From: an uncultured Oscillospiraceae bacterium
Lineage (GTDB): Bacteria > Bacillota > Clostridia > Oscillospirales > Acutalibacteraceae
Length of the DNA: 64,000 nt
Assembly (NCBI GenBank): GCA_902492455.1
Contig: CABULH010000005.1
Span: forward strand, 62,001 to 126,000
Direction: 5' to 3'
Positions 1 through 8,245 of this stretch are shown one piece after another; positions within the stretch are counted from its first letter, which is position 1, and every line of letters begins with the position of its first letter. A model generated the notes under the pieces. It was not told the DNA's origin. It was given only the letters and a program-made list of their open reading frames with translations, and made no database searches. The translations under genes were made by a program, and so were the position numbers.

Positions 1-61
1 ACCAAATTGGAAAATATCAACAACGGGGTGTAAAAACTTGCCTGATTTCTCCTATCACGGA

Positions 62-90
62 TTGTGCTTGATAAAATCTAATGGTAAAAT
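62..90 (+). promoter_or_regulatory. Promoter for the DUF6054 gene
   Basis: Sigma-A-like promoter: -35 TTGTGC at 62-67, a 17-base spacer and -10 TAAAAT at 85-90. It lies about 45 bases upstream of the ATG at 136. Read by eye only. Confidence 0.5.
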
Positions 91-135
91 ATGATCAAAC
101 CACAAAGTTATGTTGATCGTGAGGAGGAAGAGCGT

Positions 136-462
136 ATGGCAAAATATGAGCAGAGCTTTGAAGGGGACTTTGATCAGCTGCTTCAGCGAATTGAGGACGG
201 CATTCTCAACGGCAGCATGTCCGCTTCTTTGGAAGACTCCAGCGACTTTAGCAGCGGAGAATCGCGGTGCAGCGTCCGTGTTTTTGAGCGGTACAGTTAC
301 GCAGGCGGAAACCGTGTCAGCATGAGCGTCACGCTGTTTCAGGGAAACGACGGCGTAATTCATCTATCGGCCATCACCGCCGGCGGCAGTCAGGCGCTTT
401 TTTTCAAAATCAACACGTGGGGTGAGGAGGCTTTTCTCGATAAATTGAGGGAAATATTATAA
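136..462 (+). CDS. DUF6054 family protein
   Basis: A small soluble protein of 108 residues that I match to the DUF6054 family of Firmicutes. Its function is unknown. The N-terminus reads MAKYEQSFEGDFDQLLQRIE, followed by an acidic/serine stretch (SASLEDSSDF) and a mixed beta-rich C-terminal half. There is no signal peptide or membrane segment. The open frame extends to 91, but the ATG at 136 is chosen because GAGGAGG at 121-127 sits 8 bases before it. It has its own promoter and no co-directional partner close by, so context does not suggest a role. Confidence 0.75.
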   Translation: MAKYEQSFEGDFDQLLQRIEDGILNGSMSASLEDSSDFSSGESRCSVRVFERYSYAGGNRVSMSVTLFQGNDGVIHLSAITAGGSQALFFKINTWGEEAFLDKLREIL

Positions 463-553
463 AGCTGCGGCATCTTGAATTTGCCCTTGGATCACCACGC
501 CCCCCTCCCAAGCCGCCCATTCGTTAACTTTTTATAAACGTTAGGCGAATAAG

Positions 554-582
554 TTGCAGATTCAAATGAAAAAAGGTACAAT
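554..582 (+). promoter_or_regulatory. Promoter for the first RING/DUF2628 gene
   Basis: TTGCAG at 554-559, exactly 17 bases, then TACAAT at 577-582. This is a good sigma-A promoter. The start of transcription would be near 590, just before the hairpin at 600-615. Confidence 0.6.
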
Positions 583-599
583 AAATAATAAAGAACAAG

Positions 600-619
600 C
601 GCCGTAGAAACGGCGTTTT
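600..619 (+). terminator. Small terminator-like hairpin in the leader
   Basis: Six-base-pair stem CGCCGT/ACGGCG with an AGAA loop, followed by TTTT at 616-619. It lies downstream of the promoter at 554-582 and upstream of the gene at 679, so it may act as an attenuator or simply cap the 5' end. Confidence 0.4.
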
Positions 620-678
620 GTCTGGTTTGGCGGCCTTGCGGCGGCAGCCTCGGGCTTTCAAATTACAGGAGGCAAATT

Positions 679-1785
679 ATGTTTTTTTATGAAGGCTATA
701 CCTGCCCCGTCTGCAAACGGGAATTCAAGGAAACAGACGATATTGTCGCCTGTCCCAAATGCGGCGCTCCTCATCACCGGGAATGCTGGAAGCTGGAAGG
801 ACACTGCCATTATGCCGAGGATCACGATACCCCGCGGCAATGGAAAAGACCAGAACCAGCCGCCGCGGAAGTTCCTCCTCCGGCTGCCGGAACCGCTGGC
901 CCAGCCGCAGCCGCGGGAAAAGTATGCCCGCACTGCGGACAGCAAAACACGGAGTTCGCTGAATTCTGTTCCCGCTGCGGGCAGGAACTCCCCGCTGCCG
1001 ATTGGACCAGCGCACCGCCGCCAGCCGGCGGAACTACCCCGCCCTATCAGGCTCCCCCCAATCAGCCGCCCTACGGACAATCCCCCTATGGTACGCAACC
1101 GCCGTATGGGCAGCCCCCTTACGGCGCTCAGCCTCCTTATGGACAGCCGGGAGGCTATGGGGAATACACGCCTTTCCGCATGCCGGTTTTTGATCCCTAC
1201 GGCGGCGTTCCACATGAAGAAAAGATCGAAGATGTCAGCGCAGAGGATCTGGTAACCTTTACCGGCTCCAATTCCGCTTACTATCTGCCCAAGTTTTACA
1301 AAATGTCCAGGGGCGGTTCCAAATGTATGTGGAACTGGGCCTCCTTTTTCCTCACCCCCTACTGGCTGCTGTATAGGAAAAACTTTCTTTCCGGTATTCT
1401 GGTATTGCTGTTTTATATTGGAAAAACCATCGTCAACGGCTTTATTTTGTACGGCACCATTATCCCCAGCATTATGGATGCCTCCGGAAGCTATACTCTG
1501 GGTGCTCTGCAAAACGCCTTGCTTGGCGGGGATTTCACCATCTATATGTGGATTCTTTTCCTGGGATCGGTGGCGGACCTGCTGATTCGGCTGCTGTTTG
1601 GGCTGATGGGCAACTACCTGTATATGCGCACTGCCGTTTCCCGCACCAAGAAGCTGCAGCAGAAAAACAGCGGCAACTTTAAGCAGGATCTGATGAACGC
1701 CGGCGGTGTCTCCTTTATGTTCGGCGCCGTCTCCTACGCTGTTTTAACCTTTGCCAATCTCCTGGTGAATTTCTTTTATATATAG
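679..1785 (+). CDS. RING-like zinc finger / zinc ribbon / DUF2628 membrane protein (copy 1)
   Basis: A 368-residue membrane protein of unknown function. Residues 9-43 form a bacterial RING-like treble-clef zinc finger (C9, C12, C25, C28, H32/H33, C36, C43). A four-cysteine zinc ribbon follows (C83, C86, C97, C100), then a flexible proline/tyrosine stretch with repeated PPYG units at about 112-155. The C-terminal 160 residues are a DUF2628 domain with a conserved NWASFFLTPYWLLYRK segment and several membrane helices. A strong ribosome-binding site (AGGAGG) precedes the ATG. The next gene is a paralog, so the pair arose by tandem duplication. The zinc modules should lie in the cytoplasm and bind protein or nucleic acid, but no partner is evident. 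Confidence 0.75.
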   Translation: MFFYEGYTCPVCKREFKETDDIVACPKCGAPHHRECWKLEGHCHYAEDHDTPRQWKRPEPAAAEVPPPAAGTAGPAAAAGKVCPHCGQQNTEFAEFCSRCGQELPAADWTSAPPPAGGTTPPYQAPPNQPPYGQSPYGTQPPYGQPPYGAQPPYGQPGGYGEYTPFRMPVFDPYGGVPHEEKIEDVSAEDLVTFTGSNSAYYLPKFYKMSRGGSKCMWNWASFFLTPYWLLYRKNFLSGILVLLFYIGKTIVNGFILYGTIIPSIMDASGSYTLGALQNALLGGDFTIYMWILFLGSVADLLIRLLFGLMGNYLYMRTAVSRTKKLQQKNSGNFKQDLMNAGGVSFMFGAVSYAVLTFANLLVNFFYI

Positions 1786-1896
1786 AAAGTCCCTTTAACC
1801 GGCGGAAATCAGGTTTCAGCGGACGCGCTATATGTTTGCCGCTTATGGCGGCAATGATATAGATCTGCGCCATCGCGCAAGAATGGACGGTTCTTT

Positions 1897-2859
1897 ATGC
1901 TGGATTACCAGAACCTCGATTGTCCCGTCTGCCACAAGCGATTTAACGCTCAGGATGACATCGTCGTTTGTCCTCACTGCGGCGCTCCCCACCATCGGGA
2001 TTGTTGGAAACGTCAGGGACACTGCGTTTTTGAAAAGAAGCATGGAACAGCCGATCAGTGGCGTCCCCCGGCCAGCAAGGCGGACGACGACGCTTTGATC
2101 TGCGGGAACTGCGGATATACCAACTCTCCTGACGCCGTAGTATGCGTCAAATGCGGCCGTACTCTGGAGGAGGAGTTTCCTCCCGCCCCCAACGAGCAGC
2201 AGCCGCCGGTAGACGCGGGGGTGTTTTATTCTCAATTCAGTCCCTATATCGGTATCGCGCCCGACAGTACCATGGATGGACAGCCAGTAATGGACATCGC
2301 CACCTTTGTGGGCCCCAACGCCGCCTACTATATGTCCCGGTTTCACTTTATGCGAATGCAGAAGAGCAAAATGAGCTGGAATTGGGCAGCCGCCCTCTTT
2401 CCGGTGGAATGGCTGCTTTACCGCAAGATGTACCGCCCCTTCTGGGTGGTGCTGGCCATCTCCTTTTTGCTTTCTCTGCCCTATCTTGCCATCACCTTTT
2501 TAACAATGCGTGCTTTGGCCGCCGATCCGGCGCTGATACAAACCATTCTCTCCGCCTATACGCTGCCGGAAAGCATCTGTCCCTATGCTCTGATTGTGGC
2601 GGCTAACGTCTGCTCGTTTTTTTCCTTCGCGCTGCGGGCGGTCATGGCTTTTCTTTCTAATCACCTATACCGGCGCCACGTCATGCGGTCCATTGACAGA
2701 ATCCGGGAGGAATACCCGGAAGATATGCTGTATTATCGATTTGCTCTGTCTAAAAAGGGTGGAACCAGTCTGCTGGGAGTGATTGTGTTTTTTGCGGCCA
2801 TATTCCTGGCGGCGGTAGCGACAGCGGTTATTCTGGCCGTTGTGCTGCTTCCCGCTTGA
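1897..2859 (+). CDS. RING-like zinc finger / zinc ribbon / DUF2628 membrane protein (copy 2)
   Basis: A 320-residue paralog of the preceding gene. The N-terminal RING-like finger has identical metal-ligand spacing (C9, C12, C25, C28, H32/H33, C36, C43). A second CxxC...CxxC ribbon follows, from CGNC to CVKC. The proline-rich linker is much shorter and lacks PPYG repeats. The DUF2628 part (NWAAALFPVEWLLYRKMYR onward) has about four hydrophobic helices. The ribosome-binding site is weak, but the ATG at 1897 aligns with the paralog's start. The 111-base gap has no obvious terminator, so the two genes are probably cotranscribed. Function unknown. Confidence 0.75.
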   Translation: MLDYQNLDCPVCHKRFNAQDDIVVCPHCGAPHHRDCWKRQGHCVFEKKHGTADQWRPPASKADDDALICGNCGYTNSPDAVVCVKCGRTLEEEFPPAPNEQQPPVDAGVFYSQFSPYIGIAPDSTMDGQPVMDIATFVGPNAAYYMSRFHFMRMQKSKMSWNWAAALFPVEWLLYRKMYRPFWVVLAISFLLSLPYLAITFLTMRALAADPALIQTILSAYTLPESICPYALIVAANVCSFFSFALRAVMAFLSNHLYRRHVMRSIDRIREEYPEDMLYYRFALSKKGGTSLLGVIVFFAAIFLAAVATAVILAVVLLPA

Positions 2860-2883
2860 ATTTTTTGAGAGGTGTATGAATTC

Positions 2884-3762
2884 ATGAAGTTTCAAAAGGT
2901 CAGAAAAGCGGTTATTCCTGCAGCGGGTCTGGGCACCCGGGTGCTGCCTATCACCAAGGCTCTGCCCAAAGAAATGCTCCCGATTGTGGACAAGCCTGCC
3001 ATCCAGTATATCGTGGAAGAAGCCGTTGCAGCGGGAATTGAAGATATTCTCATCATCACCAACCGCGGCAAGGATATCATCGAGGATCATTTCGATCATG
3101 CGGTGGAGCTGGAAGAGCGGCTGGAAGCCACGGGGAAAACCGCTTTGCTGGAGCAGGTGAAAAAAAGCTCTCATCTGGCGAATATTTTCTTTATCCGTCA
3201 AAAGGAAACCAAGGGACTTGGTCATGCTGTCAACTGCGCTCGTTCCTTTATTGGAAACGAACCTTTTGCCGTGCTGTATGGAGACGACGTCATCATCGGT
3301 GAAGATCCCGCCTGCGGCCAGCTCTGCCGGGCTTATGAGGAATACGGCCGGGGCGTAGTGGGCATCAAGGAGGTTGCGGCGGCGGACATTGGAAAATACA
3401 GTTCCTTAAAGGTCTCTCCGCTGCGAGACAACCTGTATACCGTCACCGACATGGTGGAAAAGCCCACACCGGACAAGGTCCTTTCTCTATTTTCGATCTT
3501 GGGCCGCTGTGTGCTGCCGCCAGAAATTTTTGATATTCTCGACCGGACTCAGCCGGGAGCAGGCGGAGAAATCCAGCTCACCGACGCGATGCTGGTGCTG
3601 GCCCGGGAAGGCGGCATGACCGGTGTGGATTTCACCGGCAAACGTTACGACATGGGCAACAAGCTAGGCATTCTGCAAGCCACCTGTGAAGTTGCGCTGC
3701 AGCATCCGGAGGTGGCTGATGGCTTCCGAGCCTATCTGAAGGAACTGGTGAAGACCTTCTAA
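2884..3762 (+). CDS. galU: UTP--glucose-1-phosphate uridylyltransferase
   Basis: Makes UDP-glucose from UTP and glucose-1-phosphate for cell-envelope polysaccharide and glycolipid synthesis. The 292-residue protein has the nucleotide-binding signature AVIPAAGLGTRVLPITKA near the N-terminus, then LPKEMLPIVDKPAIQY, and the later YGDD and VEKP motifs of bacterial GalU. The frame is open from a GTG at 2872. The ATG at 2884 is preferred because the family begins MK..KVRKAVIPAAG and GAGAGG lies 11 bases upstream. It follows the DUF2628 gene by 24 bases and is probably in the same transcript. A terminator follows at 3778. Confidence 0.93.
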   Translation: MKFQKVRKAVIPAAGLGTRVLPITKALPKEMLPIVDKPAIQYIVEEAVAAGIEDILIITNRGKDIIEDHFDHAVELEERLEATGKTALLEQVKKSSHLANIFFIRQKETKGLGHAVNCARSFIGNEPFAVLYGDDVIIGEDPACGQLCRAYEEYGRGVVGIKEVAAADIGKYSSLKVSPLRDNLYTVTDMVEKPTPDKVLSLFSILGRCVLPPEIFDILDRTQPGAGGEIQLTDAMLVLAREGGMTGVDFTGKRYDMGNKLGILQATCEVALQHPEVADGFRAYLKELVKTF

Positions 3763-3777
3763 ATATTTTGCTACCAG

Positions 3778-3812
3778 GCTGGGCGCTTGATTATTAAAGC
3801 GTCCAGCTTTTT
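3778..3812 (+). terminator. Terminator after galU
   Basis: Stem 3778-3788 pairs with 3797-3807 (11 bp including a G-T pair), followed by TTTTT at 3808-3812. Confidence 0.75.
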
Positions 3813-3853
3813 CTCTCTATCGCCGCAGCTGTTATCCAAAAAAGTGCAAAACA

Positions 3854-3915
3854 CCGAACAAAGCCGATGGGACATTGGCTTTGTTCGGCGCATGATGCAG
3901 AAATACCTTCTGCAT
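3854..3915. repeat. Two adjacent stem-loops between galU and tspO
   Basis: A perfect 12-bp stem (CCGAACAAAGCC at 3854-3865 with its complement at 3877-3888) is followed by an 8-bp stem (ATGCAGAA at 3895-3902 with 3908-3915). The second is followed by CTTATTTTG and might be a weak terminator. They lie just upstream of tspO. Role unknown. Confidence 0.5.
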
Positions 3916-4017
3916 CTTATTTTGCTGAATATTTTCTATGGGACAAAACCAGCCGGTCTTATTCTTCCGCAGGCGGGCATACTAATAAAGTATACGATTC
4001 TGCGGGAGTGTGAAGCT

Positions 4018-4506
4018 ATGTCAGTAACTTTGGTTCGAAAGCATCGGTTTAACCTGAAAGCCTTTCTTTTTTATGAAGCGATCACCTTTGCCGTAGCCGC
4101 CGTGGGCGCCCTGCTGGGCGGCGCCAATGGGTTCGACGGTCTGAATCTGCCGCCCCTCACCCCGCCAGCGGCGGTCTTCCCTGTTGTGTGGAGTATCCTC
4201 TATTTCATGATGGGCCTGGCCGCCTATCTGGTATGGAACAGCAACGATGTGGATCAGGGGCCTATCCTGCGGCTGTATTTGTTCCAGCTGATCGTCAACG
4301 GTCTTTGGACCTTCTTTTTCTTCCGGCTGGAATGGCGGCTGTTTGCCTTCTTTTGGCTCCTCTTCCTCATTGCTCTGGTTACCCTGACGATGGCTGGTTT
4401 CCGGCATATCCGCCGCAGCGCCTACTGGCTGATGGTGCCCTACTTCCTCTGGATTCTGTTCGCTGCCTATCTGAATCTTGGTGTTTATCTGCTGAACAAA
4501 AACTGA
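4018..4506 (+). CDS. tspO: TspO/MBR family protein
   Basis: An integral membrane protein of the tryptophan-rich sensory protein / mitochondrial benzodiazepine receptor family, 162 residues with five predicted helices. Family marks are PPLTPPAAVFPVVWSILYFMMG in the first half and the W-rich segment NGLWTFFFFRLEWRL in the middle. Members bind porphyrins and are linked to stress or redox sensing, but the role here is not shown. The frame is open from 3787. The ATG at 4018 is chosen because GGGAGTG lies just upstream and the longer product would add an unrelated 77-residue leader. It converges with the acetyltransferase at 4532. Confidence 0.85.
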   Translation: MSVTLVRKHRFNLKAFLFYEAITFAVAAVGALLGGANGFDGLNLPPLTPPAAVFPVVWSILYFMMGLAAYLVWNSNDVDQGPILRLYLFQLIVNGLWTFFFFRLEWRLFAFFWLLFLIALVTLTMAGFRHIRRSAYWLMVPYFLWILFAAYLNLGVYLLNKN

Positions 4507-4531
4507 TGCCGGCTGAACCCGCATAGGCGGT

Positions 4532-5146
4532 TTATTCGATATCGATCAGCCTGTTCCGATTATAAAAACGATAATCCTTCTCTCCGATTTCCCTCAGCAC
4601 CCGGCAAGGGCTGCCAACTGCCACCACATTGGCCGGAATATCCCTGGTTACCACGCTGCCTGCGCCGATCACCGTATTGTCCCCGATCCGCACGCCGGGC
4701 AGAATCACCGAATTGGCGCCAATCCACACGTTGCTGCCAATGGTGATGGAAAGATTATACTGGGCCTGTTTCCGCCGCAGTTCAGGATGCACCGGATGCG
4801 TTCCGGCAGAAATAGTGACATTGGGGCCGATCATGACATTATCGCCCACATAAATATCCGTATCGTCCACCAACGTCAGATGGAAGTTGGCATACACGTT
4901 GCTGCCGAAATGCACGAATTTGCCGCCCCAATTGGCCTGCAACGGCGGCTCGATGTAACAGTTTTCCCCCAGTTCTGCGAACATCTCCCGCAGAAGCGCC
5001 TGCCGTTTCTCCGCCTGAGAAGGCCGGGTCTGGTTGAAATCATACAGCCGTTCCAGACAGCGGGACTGCTCCGCCAACAGTTCTTCATCGTTGCAGTAAT
5101 ACAGCTTCCCGCTGTGCATCCGTTCCTTGATTTCCTGCAAATCCAT
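4532..5146 (-). CDS. Maltose/galactoside O-acetyltransferase family protein
   Basis: An acetyl-CoA-dependent sugar O-acetyltransferase of the LacA/Maa/NodL group, 204 residues. The N-terminal mac domain reads KERMHSGKLYYCNDEELL. The rest is a left-handed beta-helix of hexapeptide repeats (IGPNVTI, IGSNVWIGANSVILPGVRIGDNTVIGAGSVV). The catalytic histidine is in ISAGTHPVHPELR. It stands alone, with its own promoter at 5234-5262. The natural acceptor sugar cannot be told from sequence. Confidence 0.88.
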   Translation of the reverse strand: MDLQEIKERMHSGKLYYCNDEELLAEQSRCLERLYDFNQTRPSQAEKRQALLREMFAELGENCYIEPPLQANWGGKFVHFGSNVYANFHLTLVDDTDIYVGDNVMIGPNVTISAGTHPVHPELRRKQAQYNLSITIGSNVWIGANSVILPGVRIGDNTVIGAGSVVTRDIPANVVAVGSPCRVLREIGEKDYRFYNRNRLIDIE

Positions 5147-5233
5147 CCTTATCGCATCCTTTCCTTCGGGTGACCTGATAATGGTATCATTGATACAGTC
5201 TAAGTAAATCCGGTCTATCCGCAGCGTGAGGGT

Positions 5234-5262
5234 ATTATATCATTCTCCTGTACCGGATACAA
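5234..5262 (-). promoter_or_regulatory. Promoter for the O-acetyltransferase gene
   Basis: On the minus strand: -35 TTGTAT (5262-5257), a 17-base spacer, -10 TATAAT (5239-5234). Confidence 0.6.
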
Positions 5263-5302
5263 GAAGAACGCCTGCAGATTCTTTCATCTGCAGGCGTTCT
5301 TC
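5263..5302 (-). terminator. Terminator of the pot operon
   Basis: A perfect 17-bp stem at 5263-5279 and 5286-5302 around a 6-base loop, located just after the potD stop and before the next minus-strand promoter. Minus-strand sequence after the stem is T-rich (TTGTAT). Confidence 0.75.
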
Positions 5303-5313
5303 TTATCGCTCAC

Positions 5314-6417
5314 TCAGCTTTTCAGCTTATTCCAAAGCTCGTTTTCCAGCTTATTGATGCTCTCCGGCAGGGTAAGGAACACTTCGGTATTTTTCAGCAC
5401 ATCATCCGACGGATAGAAGATCTCGTTTTCTCCGATGGCAGGATCCAGCAGCTTGCGCGCCTCGGTGTGAGGAGTAGAATAACCAATGGCCTCGGCATTG
5501 GCTAAGGCCACTTCCGTGCGGCAGAGGAAGTTGATATAGGCCTCGGCCTGATCCTTATGCGTAGTGCCCGCCGTGATGCAGACCGCGTCCACAAACCGGT
5601 TGGTGCCATCCTCCGGTACAAAATACTTGATGGCGGTGTTGCCTTCTTCCTCATCCATCATGATGATGCCGTCGCCGGAGTAATAGGGGGCGATCCAGCC
5701 TTCCTCGTTGATCATCTTTTCATAGACCTGATCCATGACATACTGCTGCACCAGCGGTTTCTGGCGAAGCAGCTCCTCATAAGCGGCCTGCCACTCGGCC
5801 GGCTCGGTGGAGTTCATGGAATACCCCAGTTTTTTCAGCGCGATGCCGAAAGCATCCCGGGGGTTATCGAACATAAAAATCTTATTCTTATATTTTTCAT
5901 TCCACAGCAGATCCCAGCCATCCTTCAGGTCTTCTTCCTCCACATATTTGGAGTTGTAGAAGATTCCCACCGTCCCCCAGGTATAGGGAACGGAATACTC
6001 ATTCTTCGGATCGTAATCCGGATTCTTGAAGGAATCGTCGATATACTGGAAATTGGGAACGTTGTCAAAATTGATCTTCGCCAGCATGCCTTCGGCGATC
6101 ATCTTTCCCACCATGTAATCCGAGGGAAAAACAATGTCGTAATCCGTGCCGGACTTAATCAGGGTATACATCGTTTCATTTTCCGCATACGTCTTGTAAT
6201 TGACCTTGATGCCTGTCAAATGGGTAAAAGCATCGTTGACCCGCACCACGCTGTCGTCAATATACTCGCCCCAGTTAAAAACATTCAGGGTCACATTGGT
6301 ATCCTCTGCCTTGGGCTCGGACTTCCAATCCCAGGCTCCCGTCTCATCTCCTGCGGAACAAGCCGCCAGAGACATGGTCAAACAAGCGCACGCCAAAAAC
6401 AGAACCGCTTTTTTCAA
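5314..6417 (-). CDS. potD: Spermidine/putrescine ABC transporter substrate-binding lipoprotein
   Basis: Extracellular polyamine-binding lipoprotein, 367 residues. The signal peptide ends in the lipobox LAAC near residue 20. The mature part begins after an acidic linker with LNVFNWGEYIDDSVV, the standard PotD/PotF opening, and contains PYTWGTVGIFYNSKYV and YYSGDGIIMMDEEEGN typical of the family. Translation appears to start at a TTG (6417), with AAGGGAGATAGG just before it. It is the last gene of potABCD and is separated from potC by about 200 bases with no clear terminator. Confidence 0.92.
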   Translation of the reverse strand: MKKAVLFLACACLTMSLAACSAGDETGAWDWKSEPKAEDTNVTLNVFNWGEYIDDSVVRVNDAFTHLTGIKVNYKTYAENETMYTLIKSGTDYDIVFPSDYMVGKMIAEGMLAKINFDNVPNFQYIDDSFKNPDYDPKNEYSVPYTWGTVGIFYNSKYVEEEDLKDGWDLLWNEKYKNKIFMFDNPRDAFGIALKKLGYSMNSTEPAEWQAAYEELLRQKPLVQQYVMDQVYEKMINEEGWIAPYYSGDGIIMMDEEEGNTAIKYFVPEDGTNRFVDAVCITAGTTHKDQAEAYINFLCRTEVALANAEAIGYSTPHTEARKLLDPAIGENEIFYPSDDVLKNTEVFLTLPESINKLENELWNKLKS

Positions 6418-6614
6418 CTACCTATCTCCCTTACAAATAAAATAATTTTATAGTCAACGAACCTTAGGAAAGCAAGCGATGGAGGCCCAAAAGCTTCCAA
6501 CATTCGGTTTGGAACCTCCCCGACCGCTTATTTTCAAGTTCATTTCCCATACAAAAGTTACCCTTCGGCAAACGCGCGGGGACACAACTGCTGTCGCAAT
6601 GAGCTGTGTCAGCA

Positions 6615-7418
6615 TCAGCGCCTCGTGTACTGCGTCCGCGATTTGTCACGGATTTGCAAGATGTTCACCAGGATCAGCAGCACCAGCACGGTGCCGAAAA
6701 TCAGGGTGGACAGCGCGTTGATCTCCGGCGTTACCCGCCGCTTGACCATGGAATAAATGGTCACCGACAGGTTCTGGGCCTCAGCGCCGGAATTGAAAAG
6801 GCTAATGACAAAATCATCCAGGGACATGGTGAAAGCCATCAGCGCGCCGGTGGTGACACCGGGCATGATTTCCGGCAGCATCACCTTGAAAAACGCGGTC
6901 AGAGGCCGACAGCCCAGATCCAACGCCGCTTCAAACATATGCCGGTTCATCTGCCGCAGCTTGGGCATCACCTGCAGCACCACATAAGGTATACAGAAGG
7001 TGATATGAGAAATCAACAGGGTAACATAACCGCGCTGCAGCAGGCCGGTGGACTGATAAATAAAGGTAAAGAGCAGCATCATAGAGATACCGGTGACGAT
7101 CTCTGGATTAACCATGGGGATATTGTTCACTGCCATGAAAGCGGCCCGCAGCTTGCTGTTCATCCCCTGAATTCCTACAGCGGCGGCGGTGCCGATGATC
7201 GTCGCCACAATGGTGGAGATAATCGCCACCGAAATGGTGACCCATAACGCGTTGAGAATCTCCTTGTCACGGAACAACTCCATATACCATTTCAGACTGA
7301 AGCCGGTAAATTTGACCCGGCTGCGGGAGCTGTTGAAGGAGAAGAAAATCAGCACCACGATGGGGGCGTACAGGAACAAGAAAATGAGGCTGTTGTAAAT
7401 TTTGGAGAGTGTTTTCAC
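6615..7418 (-). CDS. potC: Spermidine/putrescine ABC transporter permease
   Basis: Inner-membrane permease subunit, 267 residues with six predicted helices. The EAA loop reads EAALDLGCRPLTAFFKVMLP, the contact site for PotA. The start is a GTG at 7418 that overlaps the potB stop by four bases (GTGA), indicating translational coupling. GGGAGGGATG lies upstream inside potB. Confidence 0.93.
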   Translation of the reverse strand: MKTLSKIYNSLIFLFLYAPIVVLIFFSFNSSRSRVKFTGFSLKWYMELFRDKEILNALWVTISVAIISTIVATIIGTAAAVGIQGMNSKLRAAFMAVNNIPMVNPEIVTGISMMLLFTFIYQSTGLLQRGYVTLLISHITFCIPYVVLQVMPKLRQMNRHMFEAALDLGCRPLTAFFKVMLPEIMPGVTTGALMAFTMSLDDFVISLFNSGAEAQNLSVTIYSMVKRRVTPEINALSTLIFGTVLVLLILVNILQIRDKSRTQYTRR

Positions 7419-8245
7419 GCGTACATCCCTCCCATCTCATCGTCACCCTTATCCACCATGCTCATCAGCGCCATGCACAGCAGGATCAGCACCATCAGCA
7501 CAAGGGAGAGGGAAGCGCCCACGTTGTAGTTCTGATACTGGCCGATGAACAGGCTTTCGATCTGGTCGCCGATCATCATTACCTTGCTGCCGCCCAACAG
7601 CTTGGTGATGACAAAGGTACTCACCGCCGGCACAAACACCATAGTAATGCCGGTGATGATTCCCGGCATAGACAAGGGCAGCACGATCCGGCGGAACACC
7701 TGCCAGCCGTTGGAACCCAGATCCTGGGCCGCCTCAATGATCCGGTTATCCAGCTTGGCCATAACCGAATAAAGGGGCAGGACCATAAAGGGGAGAAAAT
7801 TATACACCATTCCCAGCACCACGGCGCCCTGGGTATTGATCATTTCAAGGGACTGCCCTTCCTTCAGGATACCGATCAGCCGCAGAAACTGATTGATAAG
7901 GCCGTTGTTTTCCAGCAGAGTCATCCAGGCGTAAGTCCGCAGCAGAAAATTCATCCACATGGGCAGCATGATAATCATCACCATGGTCTGCTGCACCCGT
8001 TCCGTTGCCCGGGAAATACTGTATGCCAACGGATAAGCCAGCAGCAGGCAAATCACGGTGGAAATGCCGCCCAGCAGAATGGAGCGGCCCAGGGTGTCCA
8101 GGTGTTCCCCAATAATAACGATATTGTCCAATGTAAAAGCGCCCTCAGGGTCTGTGAAAGCAAACCATACCACCATGGCCAGAGGAACCACGGTAAAAAG
8201 CAGCATCCAGACGGTGAAGGGCGCGGCAGCGGAGCGAGATTTCAT
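7415..8245 (-). CDS. potB: Spermidine/putrescine ABC transporter permease
   Basis: Inner-membrane permease subunit, 276 residues. The EAA loop is EAAQDLGSNGWQVFRRIVLP, followed by SMPGIITGITMVFVPAVSTF. The ATG at 8245 shares one base with the potA stop (TAATG), and GGAGGAG sits just upstream. It pairs with PotC to form the polyamine channel. Confidence 0.93.
   Translation of the reverse strand: MKSRSAAAPFTVWMLLFTVVPLAMVVWFAFTDPEGAFTLDNIVIIGEHLDTLGRSILLGGISTVICLLLAYPLAYSISRATERVQQTMVMIIMLPMWMNFLLRTYAWMTLLENNGLINQFLRLIGILKEGQSLEMINTQGAVVLGMVYNFLPFMVLPLYSVMAKLDNRIIEAAQDLGSNGWQVFRRIVLPLSMPGIITGITMVFVPAVSTFVITKLLGGSKVMMIGDQIESLFIGQYQNYNVGASLSLVLMVLILLCMALMSMVDKGDDEMGGMYA

Noticed and set aside
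1086..1165. PPYG-encoding repeats as a DNA repeat array
   Set aside because: They are a short proline/tyrosine linker within one coding sequence and vary at the DNA level.
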